A stretch of DNA of 64,000 nt, taken from assembly GCA_001692895.1 (NCBI GenBank), contig KV748176.1, positions 5,175,092-5,239,091 of the forward strand, read 5' to 3'. Both the position numbers and the translations under genes were made by a program. The DNA is from Cenococcum geophilum 1.58. Taxonomy: Eukaryota > Ascomycota > Dothideomycetes > Gloniales > Gloniaceae. Numbering within the stretch: the first letter of the stretch is position 1; each line of letters opens with the position of its first letter. This document shows, one piece after another, positions 1 through 12,352 of this stretch. Under the pieces are notes generated by a model, which ran no database searches, was not told where the DNA came from, and saw only the letters and a program-made list of their open reading frames with translations.

Positions 1-560
1 ATTTAATTATGCCTTCTCTTTTAGTGACCGTAGCAATAAGTGCGATTTTAGCCTTCTTTAACTATTAGATGTCGCGTTTAGACACGCGGAGGTCGTCTTT
101 AGTTTCTTAACGCGTGTTGTTAGTAAGTGCCTCGCGAGCTTGTAGGTCTTGGATAATATCACAATCTTAGGCAGTACGCATCTTAGCTTGTATAAGCTTT
201 AGGTAGTAGTTCTATAGAAGGCGGTAGTATTTATTAGGTTCTCGTGCTACCATTTTTACAAACGTCTCAGCGTCTCGTATTTTAATTTTAATAGGTAGTA
301 GCCCTTCCGCTTGCTTGTCCGTAGTTATATAGTTAATAAAAGATAAGACATTATTAGTGTCTATCTCCTTAGGGGTTAAGGCTAGGGCTAATAAATTAAA
401 TTCTCCTAGGATTGATTGGCGTTATAGGTTAAGTATAGGTATTGGATTATTCTTTAGGTTTAATATAGTAGCTAGTAAGGAATATCATCTTACTATTATA
501 GGTTCCTTAGAAGTATAAAGTGAGGTAACTTATAGGCACGCTGCTTCTAGTAGCGCCTAT
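1..560 (-). mobile_element. Degraded retroelement, gag-like fragment, runs off left edge
   Basis: Read on the minus strand, this stretch gives a long, mostly open, charged and probably helical segment in which breaks are few for such AT-rich DNA. Its composition (many K, R, L, Q, E; leucine-spaced stretches) resembles the N-terminal coiled region of fungal Gypsy-type gag proteins. No protease, reverse transcriptase (RT) or zinc knuckle is visible, because the downstream part would lie beyond the window. It is heavily RIP-mutated. The assignment rests on composition and reading-frame character only, so another transposon protein is possible. Confidence 0.3.
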
Positions 561-1217
561 AGTATTGCAGAGATGTAGAATTAGTTATAGGCTAGGTGTT
601 GGTGGTAAAAAGGCGCAACGTAATGTCATGGGACGGGGTAGTGGCTATAAGACGTATGTATTTAAGGAGTCTATAAGACGTTATGCGATCGATCGTAAGG
701 GTCAAGGGCGTAAGGAGGTGATATACCTACGCGTAGCTGATATAAGCTATACGCGAGGTGTATATAAGAGTACGGGGCTCTCCTATGGAGGCCTCTGCGG
801 TAGGGTTCCGTAACAGTTATATAGCTAATATATCTAATATTAAAAAAGCTAAGGCTAGGTAAACCTTTAATACTAATAACTCTAAGTAGATCCTACTTTA
901 TACCTTTATATTAATTAGGCTGTCTATTAACCTATAGCGCATAAATTATACTATTATAGTTAAGCTAAGCTATAAGCTTTTAGAGGTAAAGCAACTATTT
1001 ACTTAAATAGATTAATAAGGATAGACTAAGCCCGTCTACCATAGTATTATTATAGCTAATTAGAAGTCGAGTATTAAATAGAGGATATTAAAGTTAACTA
1101 AATTTACGTTGTTACTGCATAAGTTGGTATATAAGGAGAAGGCTAATTTAAGCTTAAAAGTAGGCTAAGGCAAGAAGGAAGACACTAAGACTATTTAATA
1201 CTAGTAATAATTATAAG
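561..1217. other. Unassigned RIP-mutated sequence, left flank of a Copia insertion
   Basis: Long TpA-rich sequence without a recognisable gene. It is continuous with 7313-7726 once the Copia element between them is set aside, since both sides carry the 5-bp duplication ATAAG. An 82-codon open frame at 565-813 (+) has no recognisable motif and is not called. The plus-strand reading near 1010-1217 is lysine-rich and fairly open, which suggests a decayed transposon protein, but I cannot name it. Confidence 0.4.
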
Positions 1218-1438
1218 TGTTAGACTTATAAGGGGATATTACGTAGCTACGGTTCATAGATAGTATGATAATTATTATTCTTATTAATTAATTCTTAAAG
1301 AAAGGGGTAAGGAACTTAAGGTTCCTCACCACTAGTGCCGCGACGGCACGTGACGGCAACTTGCCGTATGTAACGGCAACTTGCTATATATGGTAGTAAT
1401 ATACCTTATATAGTAACTACTTGCCTTTATTTCTAACA
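1218..1438 (-). repeat. Left LTR of Copia copy 1
   Basis: Starts TGTTAGAC and ends TTCTAACA, matching 7090-7312 apart from transitions. It contains a near-palindrome around GAACTTAAGGTTC and repeated ACGGCAACTTGC-type units. The 5' flank is ATAAG. Confidence 0.9.
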
Positions 1439-1645
1439 CTAGCAACTCTTCTTTTATAGTTGCCATCTATATATATATACCGCTTAACTAGTATAATAAA
1501 TATTAATCCTCCTTACTTACTATTGCTATTATAATATAAGTCTCGCTATTCTAAAATTTGCCTCTTAACACGTAGTGCTTTCTTACTTAGGAGTTATAGG
1601 TAAATATTATGTTCACAAGGCCGTTAAGGCGCTAGTAGTAAGTAA

Positions 1646-1690
1646 GCTAATAGCGATTTTCTATCCTAGGGATAGAAAATCCTAATTAGC
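1646..1690. repeat. Palindromic repeat, site 1 of 4
   Basis: Imperfect palindrome with arms GCTAATAGCGATTTTCTAT and ATAGAAAATCCTAATTAGC, lying 208 bp inside the left LTR of Copia copy 1. The same hairpin recurs at 8785-8828, 32507-32551 and 47915-47959. For sites 1, 2 and 4 the similarity extends about 30 bp beyond the GCGATTTT arm. Confidence 0.75.
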
Positions 1691-4600
1691 TAGATTAAGT
1701 TAGGCTTCCCCTCTAAAAAAGTTTTAGTAAGAGAATCTAACTAATTAGATAACTTTAACCGCTAGTTAAAGTTCCTAAATATCTTAAGACCTTATATAAC
1801 TATAAAATTTCTAAGGACTCCCTTTTAACCTAACCTTTAACTTATATATATAGAGTATTTATATTAACAAACGTCTCTAGTGCCTTATTTAGGTTCGCCT
1901 TTATTATTACATCTACTAGGTTATCTTAGCCATTAATTTATTAAATTTTAAAGAGTTTTTAACGCTTATAGGATTACTAAAGTACTATAATATTAATTAT
2001 AAGGCGCTTCTCTTTTATAGTACTAAGCTTAACTAAATACTTATAAAGGGAATATAAGTCGGTATATATAATTATAGGGATAACAGGAAGTTTAAGTTAA
2101 TCTATAATTATCTTTAGGGTAGTTCCAATTGCAATTACTATATTAACTCCGCCAACTATTTTATATATCTTTAACGCTAAAATACTTTAGGTAACGCGCT
2201 TACTCTTAGTTAAGCTCTAATAGATAAGATTACTATAAATTATAAAGTTATTCTCTCTAGTAAATTCACTTATAATAATAATTTTATATTCTAACTAGGA
2301 GCTAAAATCTTTATTATTTATAAATAATCTATTAATAAATATAAAGAGCTTAGCGGTAGGAAGATTAATAGGTATATAAAGTAGTCCCTAATTAAGATAG
2401 TTTATTTACTAGGAAAAACATTTATTTAGGGCAAAAACGTTATCCTTAGTTAGTTCCTAGTATTAAGTAGTAACAGAGAGATTAAATAAAGCCTTAGGTT
2501 AATAGATAGAAGTAATATAAGCTCCGCAAGCGCGTTACTCTATATATCCTTACTTTAGGGAATTAACGTTAATAACGTTAATCTTCTTACCTTAACCCTT
2601 CTAGCGTAAAGCAATAGAATCCTTATTTAGGGAGAGGATGTATTTATTAAAGAGTAATAGTGTTATTAAATTAAGCTTTTCTTTTAGCTTTACTATAAGA
2701 TTTACCTTTATTAGCTCATCTTCTTTAAAAGCTAAGAATTGGTTATCCCCTAAAATAATTATATTATTAGTTTATATACTAATAATTTTAAATAAAGTTC
2801 CTATAGTTATAATAAGGAAGCAGGGATTAAATATAGAAGTAGTTATTAAAAGCTTCTCTTTATAGTGCTTGCTGTAGGTAGCCTACTAGTAAATTCCTAC
2901 CTCTACAATTCTATATAATGGCTTAAGTATAACCATAATCGTATCTTTAGGATACTAGTGGCGAATTTACTCTAGAAGGTATACTAATATTAAGCGCTAA
3001 AGGTGCGTCTCTAATTAGGTATAGGCTTAAGTAATATCTTATAAATAAACCGCCATTTTATTCTTTATTAAGGAGGGAGCTAGCGCAATAATAACTTACT
3101 AACTAGCTCGTTAAATTATAGGAGATTATATAAGAATTACCTCCTTACTATTATCGTTATAACCTTAAATAATAAGCCTTAATTTCTTAAATAGGGCGTT
3201 AGTAGCTTTACCTTTAATCTTATTAACTATTCTTAACTTAAAGATATAAACTTTATTAAACTTAGTAGGGTTATACTTCTTAAATTTAAAGACTCCTCTT
3301 ATAATAAGACCGTTAATCTCCTACTTATTAAATACTTAGAAAGAAGCTCCTAGGGTTATAATATAACCTTCCTTTTAAAGCTATTTTGCGAGCTTAAAGT
3401 TAGCCTTCTCTTTAGCTATTATAAAGGCCATTAATAACTTAACTCTATTCTTAATAGCGGCAACAAATTATTCTTTAAAATTAATAAGATATTAGTAATT
3501 TCGTAATCCCTTTAGGCGACCTCTACCGCGTTATAGTTATAGCATATCTACTACAATTATATTAGGATTATAGTCGTCTTTTAAAGTATGTTAATCATAG
3601 TTTTATTCTAAGACCTCTTCTAGGGCATCCTATAAAGGCTTAGAATTGTTATCTTTATAGTAAGGCTTAATAATAGTTAAACGGAATTAAGTAGGTCCGT
3701 AAGGCATCTAAATAGTATAAGTTTAACTATTAATTATAATAAGTTAATATAGGCCTAACTATCCTCCCTTTTTACGCTATACGCGTACTTTAGACTAGAG
3801 TGGCAGATTAAGCGTAATTAAGGTATTTAGGCCATTTCTTATTCCTAGTATATTATTAACCTAGTATATAGCGTAGAGACGTTATACCTTCTTTATTACC
3901 TTATAAATAGCCTTAGCTTATTATATAATAGAGGGAGATAGTAGAGAATTATTAGTTATTTAAGGGTAGGCGCTAAAGACTAGTAATATAGGTATAAGTT
4001 TATTTAGGCTAGCAGAATTATTAATAGCTTTAATAGCTATTTATAAGGTAAGTTTTTTACTAGCGTCCTTTAGTTTTAAAGAGATAATCTTATATACGCG
4101 GCGTAATGGCGTATAATATTATTCCACTTTTTTAATACTATTATATGCCTTAATAGGGACTTCCTTAACCTTAATTACTATTGCCTTTATCTATTATTAA
4201 AACTCTATAAATAAAAAGTTCTTTTCTATATTATAGATAATTTAATTAGGGGGTCTTAAATAGACATTAATCTAGTATAACTAAAGGGTCTCCTATACGT
4301 TTCTAGCTAATATATTTTTTAAGAAACGCACGGCTTAAAAAAAGGTTAAGAAGTTAATAACTTAGAGCACTAGCTTACCGCTAAGATATATAACATTAAT
4401 AATAATATAAAAATTAAAGTTATAGTTATCCTTAAGGGTAAACTTAAATCGGCTAGGGGACTTTTAGTTTATTTAGTAGTAATAGTAATACTTTATAAGA
4501 TGCTTAATTGCCTTAACTTTAACTTTATAGCCTACTTACTAAAGAACCCTAAGTAATTAATAAATAGATAGGTAGCTAAAACAACGGTGCAGTTAGCGTA

Positions 4601-7089
4601 ATTCCAACTTAGTTAAGTAGCTTTAAGTAATACTCTTTTCTAGTTAATAAAGGAGCAACTAGGGGTAACCCTACTTGCGTATAATAGGCACCTAATTATC
4701 TCCTTAAATAAGTATATTCTTAAGGTTATTAAGCCTAACGCCTAATTTATCTATATCTTTAATACAAAATAGAAATGGAGTATTTATAGAAATAATATAG
4801 AAAGTAATATATCCTAAGGGGGTTTAGACCCTAATTGTACTAAGAGAAATTATAGTACCCTTACCAAAATAAATTATATATTAGCCTACCGTTAAATAGT
4901 TAATCTAAACAGAGTTATTAAGCTGCTAAAGGGCTTAAACTTAAGGTTCTTTTACTATAAATACTCTTGCGGCTCTAGTATCTAGTATAATACTATAAAA
5001 GACATTTACTAAGTATCTATCATTAAAGGAGAACGCGGAGCTCTCCTTTAGCTTATTAAAGATATCTAACTTTATAATAGAATAGAGTGTAGATTAGTTA
5101 TTAAGAACAGCGACGGTTTATATACTATCTACCTTACTATACTTAGTGAAGTATTAGTTAGGAAAGTAGTTCTTAATTTCTATATCTATAAGGAGCTATT
5201 TAGTCTTATTAACCTTACCCTTAAGATCTTCTACGCCTTTATATTAAACTAAAAAGCTTTAAAAGTAGGCTATAATAACCTTATAATTTCTAACGTTTTT
5301 TATACTCTAACGGAACTTATTATATGCCTCTTTTCGCTTATTAAGGGAGTATCTAGTTAACTAGTAATTTGGCTTCTTATAAATATAGCACTTCTTTTAG
5401 TAATTACTTTAAAATAAACCTCCATAAGGACCTCTATAATTACCTTATAGTTAACGTTAATTATACCCTTTACTATATTCCCTACTACGGCCGCTATATA
5501 TTTAATTAGTCTAGTTATAATTATATTAGTTAAGAACGCTTAGTTAGGTAGGGCTTTTAGTATAAAGCTATTAAGATTCTTATATTTATATTGCAGTATC
5601 TATAACAGAGCATAGCTTAGTATATACTCCTTTAAATATATCTATAGGTTTATATAGCGCTAAGTTATACTTAGAAACGCTATAGCATACTAAAATAACC
5701 TAGTCCCTTAGGCTATTCTTATTTTAGTAAGTTTTAGTAAGTCTATATTAAATTTTCTAGAGTTTATTAAAGAGTAGTTAAAGGCACTCTAAACAAATCT
5801 TTATTAGGTTAAAAGTAATAACTCTCTAGAATATAGTCTCTCGCTATTTAAATATATAAAGTTAATAATTCTTATTAGTCTTAAAGTGGGCTCTAGTAAG
5901 CTAAAGCATTATATTAAAGCTATAGTTTTTACCTATAATATAGTTATAATAGAATATTACTGCCCGTCCCTTTAACATAATGGAGAAAGCGTAGTAGTAC
6001 TAGTAGCATTAAATTCTAACCTTATTGCAATAGTTATAAAAGACCTATAGTTTTACTCTAAGTATATTATATAATTCTCCTCTAAACTTCTTCTCTTTAT
6101 CTAAATATACCTTTATTAAATTCGTAACTTCTTATAGTAGAGGGTTACTAGTTAGCTAGAGTAGAGAAGCTAAAGGCAACGAAGGTAAAGAACGAGTACC
6201 TCTAGATAAGAGAGTACCTTTAGGTAAAAGAGTAGCGTTTTAGGGGTTTTATTCTAAATTAAAGTTGCCTTCTAAAGAATATAGGTTAGTTCTAGGTTTC
6301 TATAGTTAACGTATAATTTTAGCTTCCATCTATACTAGTTCTTCTATATTAGTAATAACGGCCTAAATATTACTAGCAATTAGATTACCGTTTTTAGTAA
6401 TATATACCCTATTCCTACGGAGAAAGTCTTAAAAATCCTAAATAATATTAACATTACTAAGTGCCTAGGTGTTAGCGGTCCATCCTATAAAATCCTCCCT
6501 AAAATATTCCTATAGCTATATATTAGTATAGTGTCTACTTTAGTAGAATATAATATAGTATAGGAGAAAGCTATTAACTTATTTTACGGTATAAGTTATT
6601 ATATTAAAGGTAAATTCGTCCTAATTTTTATTAATAAGTTTCGCGTATAAAGCTACCCCTAGTAGTAAGGAGTCTTCTTAGTTGTTTAAAGTAGGCGTAG
6701 CCATATTTTTAGAGGGAGGGAAGTGTTGTTAGCGTAGGGATTATTATTTAATACGCGTTCGTAATATATATTTGTCGTTTAGTACGCGTTTATAACGTAT
6801 ATTTACGATTATAGGGCTTAGGACTAGTTTTAGCCTTAAATCGTAAAGACTTATAAAGCGTATTATTCTGCGTAATAAACGCAAGAATCTATAATCTTAA
6901 AAAGGCTTAAGACCAGTTCTAGCCTTTAGATCCTTAGATTCGTAAAAGAGTTTTATTTAAGGTTTAGGACTAATTCTAACCTTAAAAGACAGCTTCCTTT
7001 AGTATAAGTAGCACTAGTACAGTAGCTTGTCTCTTCTTAGTAATACCTAGCTATTTTATAGTATAATAGTAAAGTTAACCACTAATTAG

Positions 7090-7312
7090 TGTTGGACTTA
7101 TAAGGGGATATTACGTAGCTACGGTTCGTAGATAGTATAATAATTATTATTCTTATTAATTAATTCTTAAAGAAAGGGGTAAGGAACTTAAGGTTCCTTA
7201 CTACGCTAGTGCCACAGCGGCACGTAACGGCAACTTGCCGTATATAATGGCAACTTGCCATATATGGTGGCAATATGCCTTATATAGTGACTACTTGCCT
7301 TTATTCCCAACA
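7090..7312 (-). repeat. Right LTR of Copia copy 1
   Basis: Starts TGTTGGAC and ends CCCAACA, followed directly by the target duplication ATAAG. It pairs with 1218-1438. In coding sense (minus) this is the 5' LTR. Confidence 0.9.
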
Positions 7313-7726
7313 ATAAGAGTATAATAGAACTGTAGATAGTTCCAAATATTATATATAGCCGCTATATAGTAAAACCTGTTATAATTATATAGTGGCGTAT
7401 ATATAGGCTAAGGGATATATCTTCTAATAACTTATAGGTAGTAGCGTAGCGTATATAGTAAACTTAGTTAACTAAAATATTTCTAGTATTATTATTTCTA
7501 AGAGAGTATTAAGTTATAGCTTACAGTACTTTTATTATTAAGGTAGCGTTTAGCCGCAAATTATAGTATTATTATTAGCGGTATAGTATATAACCGCAAA
7601 ATATAACTAAATGCGGCTAAATACTAAAATTGCTTAATTAGCATAAACCTAATTTAAGATACTAGTAAATTTTTTATAATGCCGCCCCGCCCCCTATACT
7701 TACTAATATTAATAAAAAATATATAT
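7313..7726. other. Unassigned RIP-mutated sequence with a 10-bp inverted repeat
   Basis: This continues the sequence interrupted at 1217. Within it, TTTAGCCGCA (7549-7558) and TGCGGCTAAA (7612-7621) form an inverted repeat with a roughly 53-bp loop that holds more CCGCAAA/GCGGT motifs. Clustered short subterminal motifs are common near hAT transposon ends, but no transposase was recognised. A short stretch (7660-7680) recurs directly at 25430-25450. Confidence 0.4.
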
Positions 7727-7995
7727 AAAATATAAAATATATTATTTTTATTAATAATATTAAATTTATAAAAATTATACTTTTTTATATGCTTAGTAAT
7801 ATTAATAAAGCGNATATAAAATATTAAAATTATAAAAATTATACATTTATATATGCTTAGTAATATTAATAAAGTGTATATAAAATATTAAAATTATGAA
7901 AATTATATATTTATATATGCTTAGTAATATTAATAAAGTGTATATAAAATATTAAAATTATAAAAATTATACTTTTATATATGCTTAGTAATCTT
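7727..7995. repeat. 64-bp AT-rich tandem array, about 4 copies
   Basis: The anchor GCTTAGTAAT recurs at 7791, 7855, 7919 and 7983, an exact 64-bp period. Each unit contains ATTAATAAAG, ATATAAAATATT and AAAATTATAC. One ambiguous base lies in the second unit. No coding capacity is seen. Confidence 0.9.
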
Positions 7996-8318
7996 ATAGT
8001 TAGCACTTAGTAGCTAAATACTAACACTTAATTCTAAATGCCGCATTTGCATTAGCAAAATATGGTACCCTTTAAATGGCCTCAATGGTTGGTGGTTGAC
8101 GCAATTGGCGCGCAGTTGAGGGCATTTGGCAACTCGACCGACTAGCCTATGTCGTGTTTTTTTAACACGCAGCCTGCGCGCAGCCTGCGCGCAACCTGCT
8201 AGTAATCTGCGTATTTAGCAACCATAATTATATTTACCTCTTTTATACTAATAATATATTTTAAATAAATAAAAGCTATTTTAAAGCTATTTATAAGGCT
8301 AGCAAAATAAATATTATT

Positions 8319-8533
8319 TGTTTGTACTAACTTAATAGTACGAGTGAGTCGTATCCACGGGCACGAAATACGTATAGTATCGTATACTTGTTTAGATGGT
8401 GACTGTCGATTCTATTAAGGTAGACCACGTGGTCTATATACTAACGCGCCTTCCCCCTAATTAGTTAGTATGTAGGTAGTTAGTGCACGAACGCGTATTT
8501 ACGCGTTTATATACTAGGTGCTATAATTATATA
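8319..8533 (-). repeat. Left LTR of Copia B
   Basis: Starts TGTTTGTACT and ends in TATA (an original CA is likely). It matches the interrupted right LTR over its full 215 bp apart from transitions. It contains an ACCACGTGGT palindrome at about 8427. Confidence 0.9.
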
Positions 8534-8784
8534 CTAGCGGTACTTAGAAAATAAAACCACTTATATATAGCCTCTATAATTACCTTAATAGAACTATAAA
8601 ACATATAAGAAAATATATAAAAAACTCCTCCTAAGGTGCCTTTTAGGCTGCCTTCTAAACGGTGCCTTAAGCTGGCCGTAAGTCCTGCTTACGGTCTATA
8701 AAATAAACTATACGGCCTTTTAACGGGCAGTAGACGAGCTATAAGTTAGATTTTAAAGGCTGCTAAGACGCTAGTACTAAGTAA

Positions 8785-8828
8785 GCTAATAGCGATTTTC
8801 CGTGCCTGGCATAGAAAATTATAATTAG
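8785..8828. repeat. Palindromic repeat, site 2 of 4
   Basis: Hairpin with arms around GCGATTTTCCGTGCC and GGCATAGAAAAT, 252 bp inside the left LTR of Copia B. A second inverted repeat, AGTGGATTTA (8827-8836) with TAAATCCACT (8876-8885), abuts it. Between these lies GTAGAATATAGTAGA, which also occurs near site 4 (about 47855-47870). Confidence 0.75.
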
Positions 8829-9819
8829 TGGATTTAACCACTATAGTAGAATATAGTAGAATTTAGCAGGTTATGTAAATCCACTAAGTTCCATTGCAGC
8901 TTTCTACTATTTTCCACCTAATAGCTTACGGTCTATAGAATAGGCCGTATAATAAGCCGTACGGCCTTCTAACGGGCCGTAGGCGTACCGTAGGTACTCC
9001 GTTAGTCCCGTTCTACCTATTTTATAACTTTTAGGTTAAGCTTATTTATATTAATTAGGGTTTTAAGGGCTTAATATGGCTTTACCTTAGTTATAGCGTT
9101 TACTAGGTTGTTTCTGCCGCTAATCTATTTAACCTTTATAATTTCACGTTGTTTATAGGCCTAATATAAGCATATTAGGTCGATTATAAGCCTCTTCTCT
9201 TATATCGTACCTAGTTTAACTAGGTAGTTATAGAGGGACTTTAAATTAGTATATAAAACTAGGGGTAACTACTCTAGTTATAGAATCTTCTAGACCGTTA
9301 ATTTAATTACGGCTGCTATATTAAAGCTATAAGCTAGTGCATATAGTTTAGAGGCTAGTATACTATAGGTTACTCGTTTACACTTAATTAAAGACTAGTA
9401 TAGTATATTTACGTCCTAATTATGGTCCGTAAGTATAATTATAAAGCTAATTTATAATAATAGGTCCCTATTATTAGTAAAGGAGGCGTTTATAAATGCT
9501 AGTAAGCTAAAGGAACTTAGGTCTAGTGGTATAAAAGTAAGTTCCCTTACTATATTGTTAATTTGCTACTAAATACGCTTATTAAGCTGCTTAATATTTT
9601 CTTTTTACGGATTTACTGCCTAGGCCGTAAAGGATAAATTATAGGCAGATTTAGGTTAACAGATTATGGTAATATAGGCGCCTCTTGCACGCTATATAAT
9701 GTATTAATCCTTTATATTTACGGTCTTGCGGGTCTCTTTATAGGAGCTAGTAAGGTCTATAGGCTTTACTATAATAAGCTTTAGGTTTTAAGCTTAGCGT
9801 TTCTAAGTTAGCTTAATTA

Positions 9820-12352
9820 ATAATAATTCATTGCTTAACGTCCGATTCGGATCCCTATTGGGCCCACGCGGACTACTCCTTATTTACATATAGGGAGAAA
9901 ACTCTATTTAAGAAAAATAAGAAAACCCCGTNATCNATCTCCCNNCCTTTTANNACTCGCCTACTTAGCGCCTANNAGTNGCCTANNGTGCTCTACTACC
10001 TTACTNTTTNACCTCCTTAGGAACCACTGCTGCNGTAACAAGCCTACGGACGCGCTAGTATCACAAACTATTACTCTACTACTGTAGAGTTACTAGGGGG
10101 CACCTNCTGCTCGCCCCCTTACCTTCTATTACTATTTCCCTTACAACCCAGAACTAATTTAGCATATTTTAACTAATAAGCCACTAAGTAACCGCCTTAA
10201 GGCCTTTTTGTATTAAGAGTAGTGTATTATAGTTCTCTGTGCTAGCTGCTAAGAGCATTATTTCTTAATTAGTGCATAGGGGGCATAGCAGTATTACGTG
10301 TTTTGGTGTCTATCTTAGCCAGCCACATTCGCATCTTAGGCTACCTACTAGGACACCCACCCAGTAAAGCCAATCTTTTAGTCCTATTATTCCTATTCTT
10401 AAGAATGTTACTATTATGTTTTCTGCCTTTATTAGGCCTTCTCGGAGCCCTTAGGTATTTACCCCCCATAGCGTTAACCATGCTATAGCTTAGGTTTGTC
10501 TTGCCTAAGTTAGCCTCTATACCTTCGACTCCTATTTGCCTCTCCAGCATTAGTCCAACCAGTATTGCATTGCGGTAGATAGTTTCCCAGCATTCTTATA
10601 TATTCTACTTTGGCTCCTTTCTCTATCTTACTATTGTCTTTACTAACCTCTTATACGTCTTTCTTCCTCCTCTATATAGGCCTGGGCCCTAAAGCGGCAC
10701 CATTCTTCTTCTGCTTTTTTTACCTGTTTCTCTAATATCTCTTCCCTACTTTAGAGTTGTTGGTTTATTCTCCTACGGGGCACCCTAGGGTCCCTCTATA
10801 GTTTACTTAGGCGTGTCTTAATATACTTTATAACATTAGAGTTACGTTTATTTTGCGTCCTTTATATTACAGCGGCTTTAATATATAACTGTAGGGGGGG
10901 AATATTGGATTCCTTCTTAAGTAGTACTGTGGCCGTTTGCTTGTACCCGCCTATAATACTCTAAAGGTAGGCAGTCTAGACCTTTTAAAGTAGTTTAAGG
11001 AGTGATTTAGGGGGGCCCTTCTTAGTTTCTCTAATGGCCCAAATACTGGATCTATATGTTATGGTTGGCCGGACAACTGCTGTATATAGTAGGCGTGACC
11101 TCTAGAAGCATGGACCCTATATAGAGTTAACAATCCTAGATAAAGCGATAAACTGTGCTTGGCCTTTACGGGCCGCTTGCGCCGCATATGCGCTCTACTA
11201 GAGCTTACTATCTACCCATACTCCTAATACCCTTAGGCCCTAAACTGGTTAACCCCTAAAGCCTTAGATGTGAATTATATGCTAGAGATCTATAGATTAG
11301 TTGCGTTTTCTTATGAAATAGATTAGCTAGTATTTCTCTGGTAAGAATTAGACTCTATAACGTTTTGCCTATTCTATATAAGTGTTATAGGCTTTCTCTA
11401 GTGTTCTGCAATTCTNTNCGGCTGTTNGCCCGTATATNATTAGGTTTNTNTNNTTAACNAAGCCTATCCCCTAGGTNGCCCCTTCNTTAAAGNAGTNAAG
11501 TAGGTTGCTTATAAAGAAAAGGAAGAGTATAGGCGAGAGGGGTGATTCTTATGGTATTCCTGTTGCAACTGCGATGGGGGGGCTCTAGTATCCGCTAAAG
11601 ACCAGTAATGTTTCTTTCTGGCCTATAAACCCTTAGATAAATTATATAATCCATTCTAGAAAGCCCTTTACCCTAAGGATATATAGAAGACGCTTGTGGG
11701 GTACATTATTATAGGCACCACTAATATCTAGGCTAAGCATTAATACTATAAAGTCCTTTCGCATCGCCCATATAGATTTAATGGTGGCAGCGAGTAGCGT
11801 AAGTGCTGATAGTGTTGAGCGGTTCTTTCTTACCCCCATTTAGCTTTGTGGTAGTAGGGCGTGTTCCTCTACCGTGTCTGCTATGCGTTCCGCTATTACC
11901 CTTTCTAAGATCTTGCTAAGGGTGTTTTCTAAGGTAATAGGGCGGTAGCTTCCTAGGATTGAGTAATTTGCTTTACCTTCTTTTTGTAGGACAACCGTTG
12001 TTATAGATCTTCCGAGTCGCGGGTAGTAGCCTATAGCAAAGCATACTCTGGCTATATCTGCAAGCTAAGGTGCTATAAGTGGCCCATAGGTTTTTAGGGC
12101 CTTATTTGGAATCCTATCTGGTCCTAGTGCTATATTGTTTAAAAGGCGGCTAATAGTTCTAGCCATTTCCTCTGTTGTCATGTCGCTGTTAACCCGTAGG
12201 CGAGTCACCAGTGTTTCGCCTGTGATATCACTGAGGTTTGCTGGAGCCGGTTGGGGGAAGAACCTTTCTGTAAGGATCTTTGCCTTCTTATCGTTGTCGT
12301 TTGTGGCCTGTGATTCTCCTGCTCTTCGTAGGGGTGGTAGGTGTGGGTCTTC
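9820..12352 (-). mobile_element. Tad-like LINE, 5'-truncated, inserted in Copia B
   Basis: A non-LTR element on the minus strand, flanked by the 13-bp duplication GTTAGCTTAATTA (9807-9819 and 12353-12365). Its left edge is the 3' end, with a short TAA-type tail (TAATAATTC on plus). The right edge falls just before the start of the RT domain, so the endonuclease part is absent, which is typical 5' truncation. It carries fewer RIP changes than the Copia around it. Clusters of ambiguous bases (about 9932-10106 and 11416-11497) hide parts of the 3' half. The Tad/I-like group is inferred from the RT motifs. Confidence 0.85.
11510..12352 (-). pseudogene. LINE reverse transcriptase domain, broken
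   Basis: Reading leftwards on the minus strand there is a helical lead-in, then GPDRIPNKALK (about 12.1 kb), SYRPITLENTLSKILERVI (about 11.9 kb), then MGVRKNRSTLSAL and SLDISGAYNNVPHKRLL (about 11.69-11.84 kb), the last holding the first catalytic Asp of a LINE RT (the FSLDIxGAYDNV motif). GIP-ESPLSPILF (about 11.52-11.56 kb) follows, a variant of the GxPQGSPLSP motif. The frame is interrupted by stops, including one directly after the WII segment at 11642 and one in the PLIAP-LADI stretch, several at former glutamine codons (CAA/CAG to TAA/TAG). The YADD motif was not located; ambiguous bases at 11416-11497 lie where it would be expected. It is non-functional as read. Confidence 0.8.

Larger units (their letters stand above)
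1218..7312 (-). mobile_element. Copia-like LTR retrotransposon, copy 1 (broken by RIP)
   Basis: A 6.1-kb element with LTRs of 221 and 223 bp that begin TG and end CA, flanked by the 5-bp duplication ATAAG (1213-1217 and 7313-7317). Coding sense is minus: the pol-like region runs from about 5.5 kb down to about 1.8 kb, and gag lies at the right. The family is assigned through copy 2 at 47592-53552, which is nearly collinear from about 1.8 to 5.5 kb and is better preserved; there the Copia-type RT core (LKPLYG type) can be read. This copy is a fossil with very many breaks, mostly RIP-type transitions. RIP inflates LTR divergence, so no age is estimated from it. Confidence 0.85.
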
